From Parvibaculaceae bacterium Mf 1.05b.01 (GTDB taxonomy: Bacteria; Pseudomonadota; Alphaproteobacteria; Parvibaculales; Parvibaculaceae), in the NCBI GenBank assembly GCA_000509225.1, contig BAOK01000001.1, positions 1,178,001 through 1,242,000 of the forward strand: a stretch of DNA of 64,000 nucleotides, written 5' to 3'. Every line of letters begins with the position of its first letter. Within the stretch, counting starts at the first letter, position 1. The translations under genes were made by a program, and so were the position numbers. Below, in pieces: positions 1 to 7,285 of the stretch. Below the pieces are notes generated by a model. That model worked only from the letters and a program-made list of their open reading frames with translations, made no database searches and was not told the DNA's origin.

Positions 1-24
1 GCGTGTATCCGGGGCGTATGCCAT
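1..24 (-). CDS. 5' end of an unidentified CDS (leaves the window)
   Basis: Only the first eight codons are inside the window (ATG at 24 reading down, residues MAYAPDTR). They are preceded by a strong Shine-Dalgarno GGGAGGA seven bases upstream, which is the reason to call a real start here. It lies 156 bases downstream of the nitronate monooxygenase gene on the same strand, so it could be read from the same transcript or from its own promoter. The product cannot be identified from eight residues. Confidence 0.55.
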
Positions 25-180
25 AATCAATTCCTCCCATTTTGATTGCAGAGAGCCTAAAGGGAGTTTGGTGAACACGAAAGCGGAACTGTTGGCGTCG
101 CGATCAGTCGACTTTGTGCGCCGCAGCAAAGCATGTACAACGCGCCCAGTTCAAAAGTCACTTAGGTGATCTTCGGAGCA

Positions 181-1098
181 TTAGGCTGATTGATACTCAT
201 CGTTTAGTCGATCAACCAATGATTTGACGCTCTCTACCCGCTCTATCGCGCCCACGCCATGGCCCGCCGACCATGTATTGGCCCATCTTTTCACACCAGA
301 CTGTGGGTCGGTGAAATCCACGTCTGGATCAGTCTCAAGTGCATTGGGGTCCATGCCCGCTGTAATGAGCGATTGGCGCAGCCAGTTCGCATGAACGCCC
401 GTTACAGCGTTTGTGAGAATAAGATCATCAATGGTGCTGTCGACCAGCATTTGCCGATAGTCGGTATGTGCCAGGCTTTCATTTGTCGCAATGAACCGTG
501 TGCCCATATAGGCAAGGTCTGCGCCGAGCACTTCCGCTGCTTTGATCGCCCGACCGTCACCAATGCCCCCACCCAGGACAATCGTGCCGTCGAAAAACTC
601 GCGCACTGCTGGGACGAACGCAAACCCCGTCATGTTGCCCGTGTGGCCACCAGCACCGGCAGCAACAAGAACAAGGCCATCAACACCTGCCTCGGCCGCT
701 TTGCGAGCAAAGCGCACTGAGTTCACATCCGCAAACACAGCGCCCCCATAAGCGTGAACCCGATCAACAATTTTGCGCGGACTCCCCAGCGCGGTAATCA
801 CCAGCGGTACTTTGTATTTTTCAACCAGAGCGAGATCATATTCGAGACGATCATTCGATGGATGAACGACAAGATTTGCGGCGAGGGGCCCCGCATCTCG
901 GACGTCGGCCAACCTGCTGGTGATTTCGTCCAGCCACTCGTCGAGGATCGCAGGCGTTCGAGCGTTTGGTGTGGGGAAGCTCCCAACAATTCCTTCCTGG
1001 CACGCTGCTACAACAAGGTCAGGTCCTGAAACCAGAAACATCGGGGCCGCAATCAGCGGTAGTTTCAACTTTCCTTGCAGGCGTTCGGGCAGCGGCAT
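181..1098 (-). CDS. nitronate monooxygenase family flavoprotein
   Basis: A 305-residue FMN-dependent TIM-barrel protein of the nitronate monooxygenase (2-nitropropane dioxygenase) family, which oxidises alkyl nitronates to carbonyl compounds and nitrite; some members are instead enoyl reductases. Visible signs are the N-terminal LPLIAAPMFLVSG strand, the GAGGHTG segment carrying the family His at about residue 150, the glycine-rich phosphate-binding stretch LGGGIGDG and the following GADLAYMGTRF. Its ATG directly abuts the stop codon of the YejA-like gene upstream (TAA at 1101-1099, ATG at 1098), so the two are translationally coupled in one operon. Substrate is not predictable. Confidence 0.85.
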   Translation of the reverse strand: MPLPERLQGKLKLPLIAAPMFLVSGPDLVVAACQEGIVGSFPTPNARTPAILDEWLDEITSRLADVRDAGPLAANLVVHPSNDRLEYDLALVEKYKVPLVITALGSPRKIVDRVHAYGGAVFADVNSVRFARKAAEAGVDGLVLVAAGAGGHTGNMTGFAFVPAVREFFDGTIVLGGGIGDGRAIKAAEVLGADLAYMGTRFIATNESLAHTDYRQMLVDSTIDDLILTNAVTGVHANWLRQSLITAGMDPNALETDPDVDFTDPQSGVKRWANTWSAGHGVGAIERVESVKSLVDRLNDEYQSA

Positions 1099-2895
1099 TT
1101 AGTCCTCCGCCCACCAGGTATTTATTTTGTATCCGTAGAGGGATGTTTCTTCAGGATGCTTCAGACGGGCCCAATGAGCGACCCACTGATCCGGCTGATA
1201 AAAGAGGGGAATAACATAGTCCCCGGACAACAAGACCCGGTCGAGTGCTCTAACGGCCGCCACAAACTCATCTCGTTCGCGGGCCGCGAGCATGGCTTCA
1301 ATCATGCCGTCGACCGCCGGTTCCCTCACGCCCATGTAATTGCGCGTCCCGTCCTGATCAGCAGCGTCTACTCCCCAGTAAAAGCTCTGTTCATTTCCTG
1401 GCGATAGGGATGCGTACCAAAAATTGAAAATCATATCGAAGTCGTATGTCTGGCGAAGCTGCTGATATTGGCTCGAATCGACGTAGCGGACATTACCTTC
1501 CACTCCGATGCTCTTGAGGGCATCGGAATAGTTCAACGCCAGGCGTTGATCTTCTGGCGTTGCGACCGTGATCTCGAACGAAAGAGGCTGGCTCGATGCA
1601 GCATCGACCATCACACCGTCCTTGATGACCCAGCCAGCGTTCTCCAGCGCCTTAATCGCGTCCCGTCGGTTCTGACGATTGCGCGCTGTGCCATCGCTCA
1701 CTGGTGCAATAAAGCCGTTGGCCATTATGTCGTCGCTGACGACGCCCGCATAAGGGGCGAGAAGGGTACGTTCGACATCGCTTGCAGGGCGACCTGTGCT
1801 TGCTAGCTCAGAGCCGTCATAGAAGCTTTGTGTGCGCTTGTAAGCGCTGTAGTAAAAATTTGTATTTACCCATTCAAAATCGAAGACAAGTCCCAGGGCG
1901 GCGCGTACTTTTGGATCGCTGAACACAGCACGGCGTGTGTTGTAGACGAGTGCGCGCATGCCAGATGGTGTTGCTTTCGTGAAACTCAGCAGCTCAATCC
2001 GGCCGTCGCGAACAGCGGGAATGTCAAACCCGGTTGCCCAACGGGTTGGATCATCTTCCGGTCGAATGTCATAAAGGCCTGCCTTGAAGGCTTCAAAGGA
2101 CGCGTTGGCGTCTCGGAAATAGTCGTAGATCAGCCGGTCAAAATTGTAGTGCCCGCGGTTTACAGGCAAGTCTTTTCCCCAATAGTCAGGCGAGCGTGAG
2201 TAGACGAGGCGCGCGCCGGGTTCTACTTCTGTGATCACATATGGACCGCTGCCAATTGGGGGCACAAGCGATGTTTCATCGAAGGTCCGCGTTTCATAGA
2301 TATGTTTGGGAATAATCGGCATCAGCCCCATGATGAGGGGCATTTCCCTATCGCCATCGGGCCCGAACACAAACCTGATGGTTTGGGCGTCAGGCCGAAC
2401 GATCTCTGCAACCTTCGAGTAGTAGTATTTGTGGTTCGGTCGGCCCTTGTCGCGAAGTGTTTCTAACGAAAAGACGACATCATCAACCGTGACCGGTGTG
2501 CCGTCGGAAAAGCGCGCTTCTTCGCGGAGGCGAAATTCCACCCATGATCTGTCATCGGGAGTTTCAACAGTTTGCGCAAGAAGGCCATAGAGGGAGAAGG
2601 GCTCGTCATAGGCGCGTGCCATGAGGCTCTCAAACACGTAATCTCTGATGCCACCACCCGACACACCTTTGATAATGAGTGGGTTAAGGCTGTCGAAGCT
2701 GCCTATGGCCGCGAGCTTCAGGTCACCGCCTTTGGGCGCATCGGGATTTGCATAGGAAAAGTGCTCAAAATCTGGACCATGCAGTGGTGCCCCATGCATG
2801 GCGATGCCATGTTGTGGCTCTGCGAATGCCGCTGAACTCGCCAGGCCAAAAAACACGCTTGATACAAATACGGTGGCTTTTTGCCCGAGACCCAT
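1099..2895 (-). CDS. YejA-like extracellular solute-binding protein (family 5)
   Basis: Periplasmic binding protein of the oligopeptide/microcin C (YejA) class of ABC importers, 598 residues. I place the start at 2895 because TTTGGGAGG lies just upstream; a frame open to 2931 has no such signal. The N-terminus is a classical signal peptide ending near AAFA at residue 25, followed by HGIAMHG and the family signature FSYANPDAPKGGDLK. The length fits YejA proteins. No permease or ATPase gene is in the window, so the cognate transporter is elsewhere or in the unseen sequence below position 1. The zero-gap coupling to a nitronate monooxygenase gene is unexpected for a peptide importer. Ligand unknown. 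Confidence 0.85.
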   Translation of the reverse strand: MGLGQKATVFVSSVFFGLASSAAFAEPQHGIAMHGAPLHGPDFEHFSYANPDAPKGGDLKLAAIGSFDSLNPLIIKGVSGGGIRDYVFESLMARAYDEPFSLYGLLAQTVETPDDRSWVEFRLREEARFSDGTPVTVDDVVFSLETLRDKGRPNHKYYYSKVAEIVRPDAQTIRFVFGPDGDREMPLIMGLMPIIPKHIYETRTFDETSLVPPIGSGPYVITEVEPGARLVYSRSPDYWGKDLPVNRGHYNFDRLIYDYFRDANASFEAFKAGLYDIRPEDDPTRWATGFDIPAVRDGRIELLSFTKATPSGMRALVYNTRRAVFSDPKVRAALGLVFDFEWVNTNFYYSAYKRTQSFYDGSELASTGRPASDVERTLLAPYAGVVSDDIMANGFIAPVSDGTARNRQNRRDAIKALENAGWVIKDGVMVDAASSQPLSFEITVATPEDQRLALNYSDALKSIGVEGNVRYVDSSQYQQLRQTYDFDMIFNFWYASLSPGNEQSFYWGVDAADQDGTRNYMGVREPAVDGMIEAMLAARERDEFVAAVRALDRVLLSGDYVIPLFYQPDQWVAHWARLKHPEETSLYGYKINTWWAED

Positions 2896-3057
2896 AAATT
2901 TCCTCCCAAAACACCAACAAAACGACCCCATTAACGCTTGTCGCGCTTTTTCCAGGAACGTGCAAGGTGGGTGTGCATCTTCAGTCCGCTCAGCATATAC
3001 TACCGGAATCGACGCGGGGGTCGTTGGGGCGGTTGCCCCTGAGCAGAGGAATTTTTT

Positions 3058-3591
3058 ATGTTTGAATTAAGGCGTGCCACAGCTGCGCTATTTGTTGCTG
3101 TGTTTTTCTTGAGTATCTCGATCTCTGCGCAGGCTGAGACCGTCACGGCTGCTGATGGCTCAATGATCGAAAAATTCGGCAACTGGCGCGGGAAATGCGC
3201 TTCCCCTGACGGAACGAACAATATCTGTACGTTATCCTTCGAGATTCGCTCAGAACAGAGTCAATCCGTGGCCCTATTTTTTGCCATCGGCCGTAACCCA
3301 AACAACGAATATTACGCCATCACGATCGTGCCTTTGGGAACACATCTGCCCAATGGTGTAAAATTTAGCGTTGATGGTACAGAGCTTGCCGCCATCCCGC
3401 TTCAGGTCTGCATCCCAATTGGTTGCCAGTCGATATCACCTGTTGCCGGTGATAGCCTTCAACGTCTGAAAGCCGGCAACAATATGACTGTCGATTTTAT
3501 TGATATTCGCAACGGACCTGTGTCGCTCGATGTCAGCCTGTCCGGTATGACGGCGGGGATCAATTGGCTGGACCAACAAGCCCCTAGCTAA
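3058..3591 (+). CDS. invasion-associated locus B (IalB) family secreted protein
   Basis: A 177-residue exported protein resembling the IalB family, small periplasmic proteins common in alphaproteobacteria and linked to host-cell invasion in Bartonella; the molecular function is unknown. Residues 1-26 form a signal peptide (ends SAQA). The mature part has the IalB start pattern (EKFGNWRGKCAS) and four cysteines at about 47, 57, 118 and 123, likely two disulfides. The start is supported by AGAGGA seven bases upstream. A small GGGGC/GCCCC hairpin (3026-3039) sits in the leader. It is divergent from the YejA-like gene and convergent with the small membrane protein at 3603-3707. Confidence 0.8.
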   Translation: MFELRRATAALFVAVFFLSISISAQAETVTAADGSMIEKFGNWRGKCASPDGTNNICTLSFEIRSEQSQSVALFFAIGRNPNNEYYAITIVPLGTHLPNGVKFSVDGTELAAIPLQVCIPIGCQSISPVAGDSLQRLKAGNNMTVDFIDIRNGPVSLDVSLSGMTAGINWLDQQAPS

Positions 3592-3602
3592 TGCCAGGAT
3601 TG

Positions 3603-3707
3603 TCAGTCGCGCGAGGGCACACTGAACATGTAGTAGCCCAAAACCAGCATAAACATGCTGAAGGCGCCCACGACAATCATCAGGTACGTAAAGTCGGCAT
3701 CAGTCAT
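3603..3707 (-). CDS. 34-residue single-span membrane protein, not recognised
   Basis: A short frame of 34 codons plus TGA that I call real because GGAGG stands seven bases before its ATG and the product is a clean membrane segment. It starts MTDADFTYL, has a hydrophobic, methionine-rich stretch at about residues 8-30, and ends with the polar tail SVPSRD. A perfect FNR/FixK box lies 55-68 bases upstream of the start (3762-3775), suggesting oxygen-limited expression. Small single-span proteins under such control are often subunits of terminal oxidases (CydX or CcoQ/CcoM-like), but I see no sequence match to any of these and no oxidase gene is adjacent. Function unknown. Confidence 0.65.
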   Translation of the reverse strand: MTDADFTYLMIVVGAFSMFMLVLGYYMFSVPSRD

Positions 3708-3761
3708 TTTCTGTCCTCCATAATATTTCAAGGACAGAAACGCGGATGCGGTTGGCATTCA

Positions 3762-3775
3762 TTGATCCAGATCAA
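3762..3775. promoter_or_regulatory. FNR/FixK/Anr-type box
   Basis: TTGATCCAGATCAA is a perfect match to the TTGAT-N4-ATCAA binding site of Fnr/FixK-type regulators. It sits between the stop of the acetyltransferase gene (3796) and the start of the small membrane protein (3707). A TSS 41.5 bases from its centre would fall near 3727, but the -10 position there is poor; a better TATTAT (3720-3725) would put the box near -55. Confidence 0.7.
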
Positions 3776-3795
3776 CTACCGGCCAGCTAGACTGC

Positions 3796-4518
3796 TCAGT
3801 CGCGCCGTGTCGGCTTAATCAGGCTGCGCACCCATGTGAAGAGCGTGTTGTGTCGCAGCAGATATCGGCTCAGCTTATCGATTTCGTGATAGAGCGCTTC
3901 GCTGTCGCCTAACATGTCAGAACGCAGGCGGAACTCCCTATCGGGATCCAGTTCCTTGATCACCTTGGCCGGATTGCCTGCAGCGATAACATTTGCCGGA
4001 ATGTCCCGCGTCACAACAGCCCCCGCACCAATGATTGAGTTTTTCCCAATCGTGACACCTTTGCCAACGATCACCCGGCTGCCGATCCAGACATTTTCTT
4101 CAAACGTTACAGGCGCATGTTTGTCCTGCTCGGCCGTGCGATCATAGGTATCGTGCCAATCTGAATCGGAGATGTAACACCCACTGGCGATCATTGTGTT
4201 GCTTCCGATTGTGATCCGCTCCGATGCAATAATCTGATTTCCAGGACTTATCAGAACAAAGTCGCCGATGTGGATTTCCCCAACACGATCTCCGCTGTCC
4301 CATGTGGCCAGACGGATCATGTTTCCTTTGGCGGCGCGGAGGTGCAAATGCGAACCTGCATGTATATTCGCGCCCCACAACTCCACACCTTGCGGGTAGG
4401 CGACGTCCAGCCCAGGTCCGACGCTGTCAAATTGAGGCTCCAGGAATTGTCGAACTTGCCATTTTGAAAATGAATCGCGCAGGCGGCGGATGAAGTAGGG
4501 ACGGGTATCGCGCCGCAT
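3796..4518 (-). CDS. hexapeptide-repeat acyltransferase (CatB/maltose O-acetyltransferase type)
   Basis: A left-handed beta-helix O-acyltransferase, 240 residues from the ATG at 4518, which has AAAGGA eight bases upstream; an upstream GTG at 4539 is possible. Hexapeptide repeats run over about residues 80-190 (VWIGSRVIVGKGVTIGKNSIIGAGAVV is within them), and the loop SDSDWHDTYDR carries the catalytic-type His of sugar and xenobiotic acetyltransferases. The C-terminal NPAKVIKELD end of the helix is typical. Such enzymes transfer acetyl from acetyl-CoA to sugars of polysaccharide or lipopolysaccharide. No glycan cluster surrounds it, so the acceptor is unknown. Confidence 0.8.
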   Translation of the reverse strand: MRRDTRPYFIRRLRDSFSKWQVRQFLEPQFDSVGPGLDVAYPQGVELWGANIHAGSHLHLRAAKGNMIRLATWDSGDRVGEIHIGDFVLISPGNQIIASERITIGSNTMIASGCYISDSDWHDTYDRTAEQDKHAPVTFEENVWIGSRVIVGKGVTIGKNSIIGAGAVVTRDIPANVIAAGNPAKVIKELDPDREFRLRSDMLGDSEALYHEIDKLSRYLLRHNTLFTWVRSLIKPTRRD

Positions 4519-4568
4519 GGTCCATGTCCTTTGTCGCACCTTCTTTCGGGTGCCGTTGGTCTTTGGCT

Positions 4569-4898
4569 TTAGTGCGCCGCTTCACCCCTTAGGGTGTAGA
4601 TGCCACCTTCCATAGGACCAAACATTTTGGGAACATCTGAATGGCCAACAGGGTCACCGGTCTCGTCTTCCAACAGGTTTTGTTCCGACACATAGGCGAC
4701 ATATTCTGACTCGGAATTCTCGGCCAGCAGGTGATAATAGGGCTGGTCTTTGCGCGGCCTGATTTCCTCAGGGATAGACAACCACCACTCTTCGGTATTG
4801 TTGAAGGTTGGATCGACGTCAAAAATCACCCCCCGAAAAGAGAAATATCGATGCTGAACAATCTGCCCGATATGGAATTTTGCCTGTCTGTCGATCAT
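4569..4898 (-). CDS. hspQ: heat shock protein HspQ
   Basis: A 109-residue protein matching HspQ (YccV), a small hemimethylated-DNA-binding-like protein that acts as a specificity factor for Lon protease and affects DnaA stability. The family features are visible: KFHIGQIVQHRYFSFRGVIFDVDP at the N-terminus, the EEWW motif, and QPYYHLLAENSESEYVAYVSEQNLL. I prefer the ATG at 4898; a GTG one codon earlier is equally placed relative to the CAGG upstream. A 9-bp perfect inverted repeat lies between this gene and the next upstream gene (4923-4955). Confidence 0.92.
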   Translation of the reverse strand: MIDRQAKFHIGQIVQHRYFSFRGVIFDVDPTFNNTEEWWLSIPEEIRPRKDQPYYHLLAENSESEYVAYVSEQNLLEDETGDPVGHSDVPKMFGPMEGGIYTLRGEAAH

Positions 4899-4922
4899 CA
4901 CGCCTGTACCTGTGAAGTGGGC

Positions 4923-4955
4923 CTGTAAAATGCCCAGCGGCTCTCAATTTTACAG
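4923..4955. repeat. 9-bp perfect inverted repeat upstream of hspQ
   Basis: CTGTAAAAT at 4923-4931 is mirrored by ATTTTACAG at 4947-4955, with 15 bases between. It lies in the 89-base gap between hspQ (start 4898) and the ChbG-like gene (stop 4988). It is AT-rich and not followed by a T-run in either direction, so an operator or leader hairpin is more likely than a terminator. Confidence 0.5.
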
Positions 4956-4987
4956 TGAATCGGGTACTTTTGATAGCTGCCTTAAGA

Positions 4988-5893
4988 TCATGCGGCAACC
5001 CCTTGTGGAATAAGATCTTTTAGCGCCCTGTATCCGATCAAATGAATGTTTTCCTCCGCGAGGTGGTCCGCCATTTCTCCGCTTAAAAACATTTCGAGGT
5101 CCATCACCCGCGACCGCCAGTCAGGGCATATACCCCTCAATTCCGCGGTGTCATGACTTGGATGCAGGATGAAATAGCTCATCTGCCCCGGTTTGATCGA
5201 ACTCAACGCCTGTTTTGTTTTTCCCGCCCGATCCTCTTCGTCAGAGAGAGACACACTCAATATCCGATCGAGTGTCGGCACCCCCACATCTTCCAATTCG
5301 TCCGTACGGCGCTCGAAAAGCGTACAGCTCTCCTCAGAATAGCCTCCAAATGCCCATTGTTCCGCTGTGAGGCGAAGTGCAAAGGGTGGAATTCCATATT
5401 CAAGCGCGAGATCAACAAACACTTCATAAAGCGGGCCATGCATCACGGACCCCATGTGCGTGTCGATATGGGTGGGCTCAATGCCGGCCGCCTTGGCGTG
5501 CTCAATTTGTGCTCTGAGTTCAGCCTTGACCGCCTGTGGGTCTGCTGCTTTGGCGACTGCTTCTGACGTCTTAGGGAACTTTGCCTCCTGGTCGGTCAAT
5601 CCACCGGTCGCGGCTCCAGAGGTAAGGGGCCCCCAACGATAGGGATGCCATTCACTGGTCAGAGTCGCATGAACGCCCATATCCGCATCAGGGTGCTCCT
5701 GACAATAGTCCGCTGCGGCGTTAAACCAGGCACAGGGAACCATGGCAGATCCACAGGAAACTGCGCCCGCTTGCCATAGGTCGGCGAAGGCACTGACTGA
5801 CGCCTGGCACATCCCAATATCATCGGTGTGCACTAGAACCACACGGTCGGTTTCGGAAAACCCCAGTTTTTTGAGCGCTGGATTCGGTCCCAT
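4988..5893 (-). CDS. ChbG/HpnK (YdjC) family carbohydrate deacetylase
   Basis: A 301-residue protein of the YdjC/ChbG/HpnK family of metal-dependent deacetylases, which remove acetyl groups from N-acetylated sugars such as chitooligosaccharides or act in hopanoid synthesis. Metal-binding motifs are visible: VHTDDIGM at about residues 21-28 (the DD pair), GVHATLTSEW, and THIDTHMG. The start at 5893 has AGGAG five to six bases upstream; the frame is open to 5995 but lacks a comparable signal. It is divergent from the OYE reductase, sharing a 148-base promoter region with an inverted repeat. No chitin or hopanoid genes are adjacent, so the substrate is open. Confidence 0.82.
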   Translation of the reverse strand: MGPNPALKKLGFSETDRVVLVHTDDIGMCQASVSAFADLWQAGAVSCGSAMVPCAWFNAAADYCQEHPDADMGVHATLTSEWHPYRWGPLTSGAATGGLTDQEAKFPKTSEAVAKAADPQAVKAELRAQIEHAKAAGIEPTHIDTHMGSVMHGPLYEVFVDLALEYGIPPFALRLTAEQWAFGGYSEESCTLFERRTDELEDVGVPTLDRILSVSLSDEEDRAGKTKQALSSIKPGQMSYFILHPSHDTAELRGICPDWRSRVMDLEMFLSGEMADHLAEENIHLIGYRALKDLIPQGVAA

Positions 5894-5954
5894 TCTGTCT
5901 CCTGTCAGTATCTGTGTCGGGAATTCTACACCAATCTGCAGAAATACGCCCAAC

Positions 5955-5976
5955 ACCCTTGATCCTGCACAAGGGT
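5955..5976. promoter_or_regulatory. candidate operator, 7-8-7 inverted repeat
   Basis: ACCCTTG (5955-5961), eight bases, then CAAGGGT (5970-5976) is a perfect inverted repeat placed in the divergent promoter region between the ChbG-like gene and the OYE reductase. The symmetry and position suit a dimeric repressor; no regulator gene is adjacent. Confidence 0.4.
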
Positions 5977-6041
5977 CACGCAATATACGCGACACAAAAA
6001 TTCATGACCGGGACTACCGGTTACCTCACAAGGAATATCGC

Positions 6042-7148
6042 ATGAGCAACTCAACCGAGAAGCTGTTTTCGCCATTTTCGTTCAACGGTCTCACCATTCC
6101 AAACCGTGTGGTGATGGCACCGATGACACGGAATTTCTCTCCCGGTGAAGTTCCAGGTGCCGATGTTGCGGCCTACTATCGGCGCCGGGCCGAAGGAGGG
6201 ACGGGCCTCATCATCACAGAAGGCACAACCGTCGGGCACCGTGTATCGACCATGGCGGACAATATCCCTGCCTTCCATGGCCAAGCAGCGCTTGAAGGGT
6301 GGAAGAATGTTGTTTCAGAGGTGCACGAGGCCGGTGGCAAGATCATGCCGCAGCTTTGGCATGTGGGCACAATGCGCAATCAGCAGGAAGCGCCCAACCC
6401 ACAGGAACCGAGCGCCGGACCGTCCGGTCTCTTCGTACCCGGCAAACAGGTCGCGGACCCGATGACCCCTGAAGATATTCAAGCCTGTATCGACGCCTTC
6501 CGGCGTTCTGCGGGCGCTGCGCGTGAAGCTGGTTTTGACGGAATTGAGCTTCATGGCGCCCACGGCTACCTGATTGATCAGTTCTTCTGGGAAGGGACCA
6601 ATCAGCGCGACGATGAATATGGCGGGCAAGATGCCGTCGCTAGAACAAAATTCGCCGTTGATATCATCAACGCGGTTCGGGCAGAAGTAGGGGATGATTA
6701 CCCTCTCATCCTGCGCTTCTCTCAATGGAAGCAACAGGACTTTGACCACAAGATTGCACCAACGTCAGAAGAATTGGCCGCGTTCCTGAAACCGCTGTCA
6801 GACGCCGGTGTCGACGTGTTCCATTGTTCCACACGTCGTTTCTGGGAACCTGAGTTTGAGGGGTCTGATCTCAACCTTGCGGGATGGACCAAGAAACTCA
6901 CCGGCAAGCCCACGATCACTGTGGGCAGTGTCGGCCTGTCAGGCGAATTCATTGCTGCCTTCGCCGGCGAGGGCTCTGAACCCACCAGTATCGATAAGCT
7001 GCTGGATCGCCTGAATGCTGATGAATTCGACATGGTTGCGGTCGGTCGGGCTCTGTTGGTTGACCCGGAATGGGCGAACAAGATCCGCGATGGCCGTGCC
7101 GATGAGCTCAAAAAGTTCTCCCGTGAGGCCATGACAGAACTTGCATAG
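6042..7148 (+). CDS. NADH:flavin oxidoreductase, old yellow enzyme family
   Basis: A 368-residue FMN-dependent ene-reductase of the old yellow enzyme family (NemA/xenobiotic-reductase-like), reducing activated alkenes, nitro compounds or nitrate esters with NAD(P)H. Signs are LFSPFSFNGLTIPNRVVMAPMTR at the N-terminus (19-residue core of it is diagnostic), the FDGIELHGAHGYLIDQFF segment with active-site His, and the C-terminal FMN-phosphate motif FDMVAVGRALLVDPEW. The ATG at 6042 has an ACAAGG signal; the frame is open 300 bases further upstream but that part overlaps the divergent gene. A strong terminator follows at 7159-7196, so it is monocistronic. Confidence 0.9.
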   Translation: MSNSTEKLFSPFSFNGLTIPNRVVMAPMTRNFSPGEVPGADVAAYYRRRAEGGTGLIITEGTTVGHRVSTMADNIPAFHGQAALEGWKNVVSEVHEAGGKIMPQLWHVGTMRNQQEAPNPQEPSAGPSGLFVPGKQVADPMTPEDIQACIDAFRRSAGAAREAGFDGIELHGAHGYLIDQFFWEGTNQRDDEYGGQDAVARTKFAVDIINAVRAEVGDDYPLILRFSQWKQQDFDHKIAPTSEELAAFLKPLSDAGVDVFHCSTRRFWEPEFEGSDLNLAGWTKKLTGKPTITVGSVGLSGEFIAAFAGEGSEPTSIDKLLDRLNADEFDMVAVGRALLVDPEWANKIRDGRADELKKFSREAMTELA

Positions 7149-7158
7149 TTAGACAGTC

Positions 7159-7196
7159 AGGGACTGCCCTTATTATAGGGCGGTCCCTATTTTCTC
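7159..7196 (+). terminator. rho-independent terminator after the OYE gene
   Basis: A 12-bp stem (AGGGACTGCCCT / AGGGCGGTCCCT, one G-T pair) with loop TATTAT is followed by ATTTTCTCTC, eleven bases after the OYE stop codon. Confidence 0.85.
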
Positions 7197-7285
7197 TCTG
7201 TATGGGACTATTGTTTGCCCAGCATCACCGGTTTATAGAGAGATGAGAGGCAATAGGCCTCAGGAAACTGGCATCTGGGGACCAA

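Noticed and set aside
3762-3775. FNR box as regulator of the hexapeptide acetyltransferase
   Set aside because: The box lies after the stop codon of that gene, not before its start; only the small membrane protein is downstream.
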